Shown here piece by piece: positions 49,135 to 57,143 of a stretch of 64,000 nucleotides of DNA. The position numbers and the translations under genes are program-made. The stretch's first letter is position 1, and each line of letters opens with the position of its first letter. The notes under the pieces are model-generated. The model was given only the letters and a program-made list of their open reading frames with translations. It did not search any database and was not told where the DNA came from. Source of the DNA: Lachnospiraceae bacterium (GTDB lineage Bacteria > Bacillota > Clostridia > Lachnospirales > Lachnospiraceae); assembly GCA_021200475.1 (NCBI GenBank), contig JAJQGP010000094.1, positions 2,114-66,113 on the forward strand, given 5' to 3'.

Positions 49135-51066
49135 ATGTTTAAAGTGACTTTTAAGTTTGAACATGGGCAGGATGTCGAAGGCTTTGCTTTAGCGGGAGAA
49201 AGCCTTCTGGATGTGGCAAAGAAGATGAATGTTGCCATTGATGCGCCATGCAATGGAAATGCAGCTTGCGGAAAATGCAGAGTAAAATTGATCGGAGGAG
49301 AACTGGATACCAAGAAGACCATGCATATCTCCGATGAGGAATTTGCGCAGGGATGGAGGTTAGCCTGCGTGAGCAAAATCAGTGCGGACGTAGAGGTACT
49401 TGTGCCAGACATTGCGTCAGCGTACCGCAGTCGGATGAAAGTTGCGGATCTGAGTTCGGCGGAAGAATTACAGATATTTGAAAAGACGAAAGCGGATATT
49501 TCGAATGCCGGAATCAAATTTGAAAATGACTTTAAAGTGATAAATCTGACAATGGAGGAGCCTTCGCTGGATGATACCATGCCAGACAATGAACGGCTGG
49601 TGTGGGCTGTTGAGACAGCCTGTGGAGTGCCGAAGGCGAAGCTTTCTTTTGCTGTATTGCAGAAGTTGGCAGAAACCCTGCGAAAATCAGCGTTTAATGT
49701 GAAGTGTATCGTAACAGATGGAGCGGAGGATGAAGTATACGTACTTGATTTGCTTCCGGAAAATGAAGACGCAAAGGTCTGTGGGATAGCCATTGATATT
49801 GGTACGACAACCGTTTCTTCAGTGCTGATCAACATGCTTTCCGGTGAAATTCTCGCAAAGGGTTCTGCCGGGAATGGTCAGATCCGCTATGGGGCGGACG
49901 TGATTAACCGTATTATCGAACAGCAGAAGGAAGGCGGGCGCAAAAAGCTTCAGAATGCGATTGTCAAAGAAACTCTGAATCCAATGATAAAAGAAATGTG
50001 CGCTTCCATTGGAATTCCGCCGCAGCAGATTTATCGTGCCTGCATCGCCGGAAATACGACCATGAATCATCTGCTCCTTGGTGTAGATGCGGATCCGGTT
50101 CGTATGGAACCGTTTATCCCAACCTTCTTTGAGACAGATTCGGTTCAGGCGTGTGATCTGGGATTGAATCTGTATCCGCATGCATCTGTTTTGATTTCCC
50201 CAAACATAGGAAGCTATGTCGGTGGGGATATCACAGCCGGTACACTTGCAAGCACGATCTGGAATAAAGAAGAAATGTCCCTGTTTATTGACCTTGGTAC
50301 GAATGGCGAGCTTGTCTTTGGGAATTCGGACTTCATGATGAGCTGCGCCTGCTCTGCAGGCCCCGCGTTTGAGGGCGGCGATATCAGCTGCGGAATGCGA
50401 GCGACTGACGGTGCAATCGAGGCCTGTGTGATAGATAAGGATACCATGGAACCCACGTTTACGATTGTCGGAGATGAGGGACAAAAGCCGGTGGGACTTT
50501 GCGGCTCCGGCATCATTGATGTCATCAGTGAGCTGTACCGCTGCGGGATCATCAGTCCGAAAGGGAAATTCATCCGCGAAGGCGACCGCGTTCGTCATGA
50601 TCAGTATGGGATGGGCAGCTTTGTGCTGGCCTATAAAGAGGACGCTGCATCTGTGAAAGATATTGAGATCACAGAAGTCGATATCGACAGTTTTATCCGT
50701 GCAAAAGGCGCGATTTTTTCCGCTATTCGCGTGATGCTGCAGTCACTGGACTTTGATGTGTCCATGATTGACCATGTTTATGTGGCCGGAGGCATCGGCA
50801 GCGGCATTAATATGCGCAACGCTGTGTCCATTGGTATGTTTCCGGATATTGAGATGGACAAATTTACCTATATTGGCAACTCCTCTCTTTCCGGAGCGTA
50901 TGCGATCCTGCTTTCAAAAGAAGCTGAAGCAAAGGTATCAGAGGTAGCTCATAACATGACTTATCTGGAACTCAGCAACGAACCAACCTACATGGATGAG
51001 TTTGTGGCAAGCTGCTTCCTTCCGCATACAGACGCAGGATTGTTTCCGTCTGTGATATTAAAATAA
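49135..51066 (+). CDS. acsV: Corrinoid activation/regeneration protein, [2Fe-2S] ASKHA-type reductive activator
   Basis: N-terminal CNGNAACGKCRV ferredoxin motif; GIAIDIGTTTVSSVLINM, FIDLGTNGELVFGN, GLCGSGIIDVISEL. Confidence 0.92.
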   Translation: MFKVTFKFEHGQDVEGFALAGESLLDVAKKMNVAIDAPCNGNAACGKCRVKLIGGELDTKKTMHISDEEFAQGWRLACVSKISADVEVLVPDIASAYRSRMKVADLSSAEELQIFEKTKADISNAGIKFENDFKVINLTMEEPSLDDTMPDNERLVWAVETACGVPKAKLSFAVLQKLAETLRKSAFNVKCIVTDGAEDEVYVLDLLPENEDAKVCGIAIDIGTTTVSSVLINMLSGEILAKGSAGNGQIRYGADVINRIIEQQKEGGRKKLQNAIVKETLNPMIKEMCASIGIPPQQIYRACIAGNTTMNHLLLGVDADPVRMEPFIPTFFETDSVQACDLGLNLYPHASVLISPNIGSYVGGDITAGTLASTIWNKEEMSLFIDLGTNGELVFGNSDFMMSCACSAGPAFEGGDISCGMRATDGAIEACVIDKDTMEPTFTIVGDEGQKPVGLCGSGIIDVISELYRCGIISPKGKFIREGDRVRHDQYGMGSFVLAYKEDAASVKDIEITEVDIDSFIRAKGAIFSAIRVMLQSLDFDVSMIDHVYVAGGIGSGINMRNAVSIGMFPDIEMDKFTYIGNSSLSGAYAILLSKEAEAKVSEVAHNMTYLELSNEPTYMDEFVASCFLPHTDAGLFPSVILK

Positions 51067-51081
51067 CCTGAAACATGGGCA

Positions 51082-51120
51082 ATGGGCAGAAGAAACACCA
51101 TACCTCTTCTGCCCATTTTT
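51082..51120 (+). terminator. Rho-independent terminator after acsV
   Basis: atgggcagaaga-N11-tcttctgcccat followed by TTTTT. Confidence 0.75.
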
Positions 51121-51224
51121 GCCTACTCTTCCTCTTTATCCGCTGCTCCCTGTCTGATCATTCGAACCATTTCCATAATCGTTTTAAACTCGTCTCTTGT
51201 CATACAAAAATTTTTTGAACAGAA

Positions 51225-52007
51225 TCACAATCCTCTGCTTTTCAGAACCCGATGCTCTAGTACAGAGAATACGCATCGATCAATGAGAATTCCAATTACG
51301 ATAATGACCAGCATCACGGCAGTTACCTGGTTGATATCCGCCATATCGCGTCCGGTCATCAGGGAATAGCCCAGGCCGACGTAAGAGGACATCACCTCAC
51401 CGGACATCAGTGCTCTCCATGCAAAGGACCAGGATTGGCGCAATCCCGCCAGAAAGCCGGGCAGAGCTGCCGGGAAAATGACATCCTTATACATCTGGAG
51501 CGGACTCGCGCCCATGGTTGCCGCCGCCCGCTTGTAGATGGGAGGAATGGAGGCAATCGCGTTTTCGATTGCCAGCGCCACACTGAAGGTAGAACCGATC
51601 ACAACTACAAAGAGAACAGCGGATTCCTTCAGGCCGAACCACAGAATTGCAAACGGCACCCAGCAGACGCTTGGCAGCGACTGAAATCCATTCAGCAAAG
51701 GCTTCATACAGCGGTTTAAAAATGCTGACGCAGAGATCAGCAATCCAAGCACGGTACCGATCAGGAGAGAAATCAAAAAACCGATCAGGACTCTCCTCAG
51801 GCTATAGATCACGGCCTGAGAGAGCGTCCCTTTCGCAATCAGTTTTTCAAGGCTCTGAAGGACTCCAAGAGGGGAGGGCATCGCGTAGGATTTCCACCAC
51901 CCAAGCGTACCCGTGCCAACAAAATAGATTACCTGCCACAGGAGGATGAGCAGAAGATAAAAGCAAAGGCAGGAAAGAATTTTTCCCGGCTTATTCTTAC
52001 TGGTCAT
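51225..52007 (-). CDS. ABC transporter permease, SsuC/TauC/NitT type
   Basis: SLPSVCWVPFAILWFGLKESAVLFVVVIG; start may extend to 52046. Confidence 0.88.
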   Translation of the reverse strand: MTSKNKPGKILSCLCFYLLLILLWQVIYFVGTGTLGWWKSYAMPSPLGVLQSLEKLIAKGTLSQAVIYSLRRVLIGFLISLLIGTVLGLLISASAFLNRCMKPLLNGFQSLPSVCWVPFAILWFGLKESAVLFVVVIGSTFSVALAIENAIASIPPIYKRAAATMGASPLQMYKDVIFPAALPGFLAGLRQSWSFAWRALMSGEVMSSYVGLGYSLMTGRDMADINQVTAVMLVIIVIGILIDRCVFSVLEHRVLKSRGL

Positions 52008-52767
52008 ATTCTTCTTTTGCAAGCTTTTCCACCTCCTTCTCAACACTGCTTAAAATCTTATGGCGGGCATTTAAAAATTCCTGGGAGTCGATCTGGCGCG
52101 GACGCGGAAGGTCGACGGTATAGATATCCTTGATGCATCCCGGATTATCCGAAAGAATGACAATTCGATCCGCGAGAAACACTGCTTCCTCCACACTGTG
52201 CGTGACAAAAAGAATCGTTTTTTTTGTCTCCTCCCAGATCTGTTCCAGATCCGCACGCAGTTTATTTGTCGTCTGCTTGTCCAGTGCGGAAAAAGGCTCG
52301 TCCATTAAAAGAATCGGACTGTTCAGGCACAGAGCCCTGGCCAGTGCGGTCCTCTGTTTCATTCCACCGGAAATCTCATGAATCCGATAATTGCGAAATT
52401 CCCAGAGACGCACCATTTTCAGATAATGCTCTGCGCGGCGGTTCTGTTCCTCCTTTGCCACGCCGGCGAGCTTCATCCCGAATTTTACATTATCCATCAC
52501 ATTCAGCCATGGATAGAGCGCGTGTTCCTGAAACATCATAACCCGGTCTGCGCCAGCTCCGGTAATTGCTTTTCCATTGATAAACAGATCACCGGAAGAG
52601 GGCGTATCAAGTCCGGCGACAATATTCAGCAGGGTCGACTTTCCGCAGCCGGACGGCCCCACAATACATACAAATTCCCCGTCTTCGACCGTCAGAGAGA
52701 TATCCTTCAGTGTTTCCCTTACGGAATTATCAAAAGAGCGGGAGATATGTTTTAATTCTAATGACAT
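51997..52767 (-). CDS. ABC transporter ATP-binding protein, SsuB/TauB type
   Basis: GPSGCGKSTLLNIVAGLDTPSSG, EISGGMKQRTALARAL, LLMDEPFSALDKQT; start at MSLELKHISRS. Confidence 0.93.
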   Translation of the reverse strand: MSLELKHISRSFDNSVRETLKDISLTVEDGEFVCIVGPSGCGKSTLLNIVAGLDTPSSGDLFINGKAITGAGADRVMMFQEHALYPWLNVMDNVKFGMKLAGVAKEEQNRRAEHYLKMVRLWEFRNYRIHEISGGMKQRTALARALCLNSPILLMDEPFSALDKQTTNKLRADLEQIWEETKKTILFVTHSVEEAVFLADRIVILSDNPGCIKDIYTVDLPRPRQIDSQEFLNARHKILSSVEKEVEKLAKEEYDQ

Positions 52768-52813
52768 TTTGGGTTCCTCTTCTTCCTGTTTTCTGTGTAC
52801 AGCCAATCATGGA

Positions 52814-53908
52814 CTATTCTTCACTCAGTAGGCTCTCCAGTATGGACAGATCGACGAGCGAATCGCCTGGCATTTCGTCGATGAATTCCTGCTCAAGAGA
52901 AATTGCCGCAAAATCCATGAGCGCATCTTCATTTAATTCTACCGTGAGCGTCGTGCGGGAGAATGCGCCCAGAATCACGTCCTTTTCATAGGAAGTTCCG
53001 GTGACCTCGTTAATTTCCTCAATCATTGCGTCAACGGAACTGTTCAGGTCTGCATTGATCGCCTCTGTCGTATCGATATGTACCTGTAAAAAGGTTTCCA
53101 CTACTTCCGGATATTCCTCCAGAAAATCCTTTCGCACAACAATGACAGCCACCGGATAATTACCGGAATAATAAATCTCCTCGTAGTCCAGCAAGAGATC
53201 GATATTATCCGATGAGGTCAGGATCGTTCCCCACGGCTCCGGTACAAGAGCGGCATCAATACTTCCCTGATCAAACATATTCTGCAGGTTTGAATTATCT
53301 ACGGCTACCACTTCCACTGTACCGCCATCGGAAACAGGGGAGAGATCATTCTGGGAAAGCAGATTCAGAAGGCACAGATGCTGCGTATTCCCTGTCTGAG
53401 GAATGGCGACCGTCTTTCCATCCAGGTCTGCCACAGAGCTGATTCCGGAATCTGCACTCACCACAAGCACTGCGCCCGCGTCTGCTGCGTTTGCAATCAC
53501 AACGACATCCCCATCTGACTTGACATTGCCATTGATCGCCGGCACCGGTCCGATATAGCCAATATCAATTTCCTGCGCAAACAGTGCTTCTACTTCAGAG
53601 GAACCGGCTGTAAAAGACGTCCATGATACGTCATATCCATCTCCGAGCGCTTCTTCCAGCGTTCCTTCATTTTTCATCACAAGCGCCTGCGCGTGGGTAA
53701 TATTGGGAAAATACGCCATCCGTACCTCGACTGCTTTGGAATTTGCGCCTGAAGTATCAGAAGAAGAATCAGAACTATGAGACGAGCAGCCAGTGAGGCC
53801 AAGAAGCATCAGCATAAGGAACGCAATCCACCAAATTCGAAGTGTTTTTCGAGTTGGCGGCTGCTCTGCCCCAGTCTTATTGCAAACGTTTGCAGCAAAA
53901 TTTTTCAT
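52814..53908 (-). CDS. ABC transporter substrate-binding lipoprotein, SsuA/TauA/NMT1-like
   Basis: Lipobox LLGLTGCSS; VRMAYFPNITHAQALVMKNEGTLEEALGDGYDVSWTSF. Confidence 0.9.
   Translation of the reverse strand: MKNFAANVCNKTGAEQPPTRKTLRIWWIAFLMLMLLGLTGCSSHSSDSSSDTSGANSKAVEVRMAYFPNITHAQALVMKNEGTLEEALGDGYDVSWTSFTAGSSEVEALFAQEIDIGYIGPVPAINGNVKSDGDVVVIANAADAGAVLVVSADSGISSVADLDGKTVAIPQTGNTQHLCLLNLLSQNDLSPVSDGGTVEVVAVDNSNLQNMFDQGSIDAALVPEPWGTILTSSDNIDLLLDYEEIYYSGNYPVAVIVVRKDFLEEYPEVVETFLQVHIDTTEAINADLNSSVDAMIEEINEVTGTSYEKDVILGAFSRTTLTVELNEDALMDFAAISLEQEFIDEMPGDSLVDLSILESLLSEE
53881..53894. promoter_or_regulatory. LacI-type operator-like palindrome (in the 5' end of the SBP gene)
   Basis: tgcaaacgtttgca, perfect 14-bp palindrome with aaacgttt core. 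Confidence 0.5.
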
Positions 53909-54000
53909 GCGAATATCACCTTTCTGCTTGTTATTTTTGGGTTTGTTTTTTATAATAGCTGTATCATACACGGTTTGTCCGGATTTTTAAAGCTATAATT

Positions 54001-54018
54001 ACACAAACGTTTTCACAC
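54001..54018. promoter_or_regulatory. Second LacI-type operator-like site in the divergent intergenic region
   Basis: acacaaacgttttcacac, same aaacgttt core ~121 bp from the first. Confidence 0.45.
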
Positions 54019-54034
54019 AGCGGGAGGGGACAGA

Positions 54035-55054
54035 ATGTCATTAAAAAAAATCTCTGAAATGACCGGGGTGTCAATTTCTACCGTATCAAGAGTGTTAAAT
54101 AATCGGGATTATAACTGTGCCTCAGAAGAAATTAAGAATAAGATCTGGGCAGCGGCCGAAGAAATCAGCTATGTGCCAAACGAAAGTGCGCGTAATCTGA
54201 AGCTCGGCCAGACAAGGCAGACTTCGACTCCGGCCAGAAAACTGGCAGTTATTCTGGAGCGCTTTCATTCACTGGATGACGATCCTTTTTTTCGCGAATT
54301 ATTTCGCAGTGTAGAACAGGAAGCATTTGCCAACGGCTGTACGATCCGTGCAGCCTGCTTTTCTGAAGCAAATAAGGAGGCGCTTTTTAAGGAAAAAGCA
54401 GACGGCTACATTATCCTGGGACGCGCTTCCTCACAAACGCTCGCTCTTATGAAAAAACACAGTAAAAATCTTGTCTCTGTCAGCCGGAATCCGACGAACT
54501 TTGAACTGGACGAGATCATCTGTGACGGACGCTCTGCCGCGGTGTGCGCAATGGAGCATCTGATCAGCAAAGGATATTGGCGTATCGCCTACATCGGCGA
54601 CTGCTCTTATGAAGATCGCTATGTGGGGTATTGCGATACGATGATCCGGCATGGTCTTCCAATGGACTATTCCCGTATTATTCCGACGGATCAGACTGCA
54701 AAAAGCGGATGCGCTGCAATGAAAAAGCTGTTAGAGAACAATCGGGAACTACATGCTGTGGATGCTGTTTTCTGCGCCAACGATGCAACCGCCATTGGCG
54801 CACTTAAGGGGTGGAACGAATGGCAGGTTTCTGATCCGTCACAGAATAAAGCTGCAAAAATGCCGGCGATTATTTCCATTGATGATATCAAAGCCGCTTC
54901 CGAAGTCACTCCCTCTCTGACAACGGTCCACATTCCTCATGAGGATATGGGAAAAACGGCTGTGAAAGTGCTGCTTGACCGAATAAAAAAGGGGCACGCA
55001 GAAAAAGTGCGTGTGGAATTCTCAAGCCGTCTGGTCATACGTGAGAGCTGCTGA
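54035..55054 (+). CDS. LacI family transcriptional regulator
   Basis: MSLKKISEMTGVSISTVSRVLNNRDYNCASEEIKNKIWAAAEEISYVPNESARNLK. Confidence 0.95.
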   Translation: MSLKKISEMTGVSISTVSRVLNNRDYNCASEEIKNKIWAAAEEISYVPNESARNLKLGQTRQTSTPARKLAVILERFHSLDDDPFFRELFRSVEQEAFANGCTIRAACFSEANKEALFKEKADGYIILGRASSQTLALMKKHSKNLVSVSRNPTNFELDEIICDGRSAAVCAMEHLISKGYWRIAYIGDCSYEDRYVGYCDTMIRHGLPMDYSRIIPTDQTAKSGCAAMKKLLENNRELHAVDAVFCANDATAIGALKGWNEWQVSDPSQNKAAKMPAIISIDDIKAASEVTPSLTTVHIPHEDMGKTAVKVLLDRIKKGHAEKVRVEFSSRLVIRESC

Positions 55055-55086
55055 GAAAAAGAATCTCTTGATACAGACTTGAAATT

Positions 55087-55425
55087 GTGATATCTTTCTG
55101 TCAGATTCATTCTCCACAGCTGTCCCGTATGCTCACAGCTCCGGGAATAAGCTCATTTAAATCGCAGAACAGGAAGTCTGCGAAAGGAGATAAGGAGTAT
55201 GAAGGCTTGGTCAGTATTCCGGAGTGGCGTGCTCTCGCTCTGAAACATTATTTTACAAAGAAAACCATCCGCATCGGGGAAGGGAAACTGATCGCCGCGC
55301 AGCAGAACCCGGAGGAGTACAAAGGCCCGATTGTGCGTGTGGCCGGATACAGCGATCATTTCCGCAATTTCAGCAAGGCGCTGCAGGACGAGATCATCGA
55401 GCGTACGGAGCAGAGCTTTGCGTAG
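55087..55425 (+). pseudogene. C-terminal fragment of a glycyl radical enzyme (or GrcA-like stand-alone glycyl radical domain)
   Basis: LIAAQQNPEEYKGPIVRVAGYSDHFRNFSKALQDEIIERTEQSF matches glycyl radical enzyme C-terminus (RVAGYS); no upstream catalytic barrel. Confidence 0.7.
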
Positions 55426-55571
55426 TAAGCTTGTCGATGTGGAAAGAGTATGCTATAATTTCAGACGGTTCACAGGGAAAGAAATTCAGGAAACCTTCAG
55501 CAGAAGCGAAGCATAGATTTGCGGATTCTGTTCGAAATAGTGAAATCTAAAAAAATACTCGGAGCGTAACG

Positions 55572-57143
55572 ATGGATAATCATACAATCATTCAGCCAGA
55601 AACCAGATACTGTGGTATTTTGGATGCGATAGACACAACAATGGAAGCACCGGCGGAAGAACCGCAGCGCCAGTATTATTATATGGCGAAATCCAGAGAA
55701 ATCATAAAAGAGAAAGAACTGGAATACGGGCGGCATCTGCGCGCGAATGTCACTACCTTCGGTTGCCAGATGAATGCCAAAGATTCCGAAAAACTGCGCG
55801 GTATCCTCGAGGCAATCGGTTATCGGCAGACGGAGAGCGAGGAAGCCGACCTGGTTCTCTATAATACCTGCACGGTTCGCGAAAATGCAAACCTGAAGGT
55901 GTACGGACATTTAGGGTTGCTCTCCAATCTGAAAAAGAAAAACCCGCATATGATCATTGGCCTTTGCGGCTGCATGATGCAGGAGCCGGAGGTGGTAGAG
56001 AAGCTGCGTAAGAGCTACCGCTTTGTCAATCTGGTCTTCGGCACACACAATATCTATAAATTCGCGGAGCTGCTATATGAAGTTCTGGAACGGCAGCTTC
56101 ACGCGGAGCAGATGCAGCAGTCGCCCGGGAAAACAGACATGGTGATCGACATCTGGAAGGATACAGCTCAGATTGTCGAAGCGCTTCCCGCGGATCGCAC
56201 CTATTCGTTCAAATGCGGCGTAAATATTATGTACGGCTGTAATAATTTCTGTACCTATTGTATTGTGCCCTATGTGCGCGGACGGGAACGCAGCCGCAGG
56301 CCGGAGGATATTCTCTGTGAAGTGGAACAGCTGGCAAAGGATGGCGTAAAAGAGGTCATGCTGCTCGGGCAGAATGTCAATTCCTACGGAAAGAATCTGA
56401 CGAAAGGATTCTCTATGGATAACCACACCCGAAATAGTGCTATGACTGGCCTCGGTGAGCCGGTTTCCTTTGCGGAGCTTCTGCGGATGGTGGAGCAGGT
56501 GCCGGGGATTGAGCGCATCCGCTTCATGACCTCCCATCCAAAGGATTTATCGGATGAACTGATTGCGGTAATGAAGCACTCGGAGAAGATCTGCAACCAT
56601 CTTCATCTGCCGCTGCAGTCCGGCAGCAGCCGGATTCTGAAAAAAATGAACCGCCGTTATACGAAGGAACAGTACCTTGAGCTGGCCGCGAAGCTGCGAC
56701 GGGAGATTCCGGATCTCTCCATTACAACGGATATCATTGTCGGATTTCCGGGAGAGACGGAGGAGGATTTTCAGGAAACCCTTGATGTCGTGCGCCAGGT
56801 GCGTTTCGACAGCGCGTTTACCTTTATTTACTCCAAACGAACCGGTACTCCCGCCGCTGTGATGGAAGACCAGGTGCCAGAGGATGTGGTGAAAGATCGC
56901 TTTAACCGTCTCCTGGCTCTTGTTCAGAGCATCTCACAGGAAATGGCCATGCGGGTAGAGGGACAGACCCTTCCGGTATTGGTGGAGTCCGTGAATGACC
57001 ATGACGACACACTGGTTACCGGTCGTCTCTCGAACAATCTGCTTGTACATTTTCCGGGAACAGAGGAGCTGATCGGCAGGATTGTAAACGTACATCTGAC
57101 CGAATGCAAGGGATTTTATTATATGGGGGAGATCACTTCATGA
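55572..57143 (+). CDS. miaB: tRNA-2-methylthio-N6-dimethylallyladenosine synthase
   Basis: FGCQMNAKDSEKLRGIL, GCNNFCTYCIVPYVRGRERSR, LPLQSGSSRILKKMNRRYT. Confidence 0.95.
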   Translation: MDNHTIIQPETRYCGILDAIDTTMEAPAEEPQRQYYYMAKSREIIKEKELEYGRHLRANVTTFGCQMNAKDSEKLRGILEAIGYRQTESEEADLVLYNTCTVRENANLKVYGHLGLLSNLKKKNPHMIIGLCGCMMQEPEVVEKLRKSYRFVNLVFGTHNIYKFAELLYEVLERQLHAEQMQQSPGKTDMVIDIWKDTAQIVEALPADRTYSFKCGVNIMYGCNNFCTYCIVPYVRGRERSRRPEDILCEVEQLAKDGVKEVMLLGQNVNSYGKNLTKGFSMDNHTRNSAMTGLGEPVSFAELLRMVEQVPGIERIRFMTSHPKDLSDELIAVMKHSEKICNHLHLPLQSGSSRILKKMNRRYTKEQYLELAAKLRREIPDLSITTDIIVGFPGETEEDFQETLDVVRQVRFDSAFTFIYSKRTGTPAAVMEDQVPEDVVKDRFNRLLALVQSISQEMAMRVEGQTLPVLVESVNDHDDTLVTGRLSNNLLVHFPGTEELIGRIVNVHLTECKGFYYMGEITS

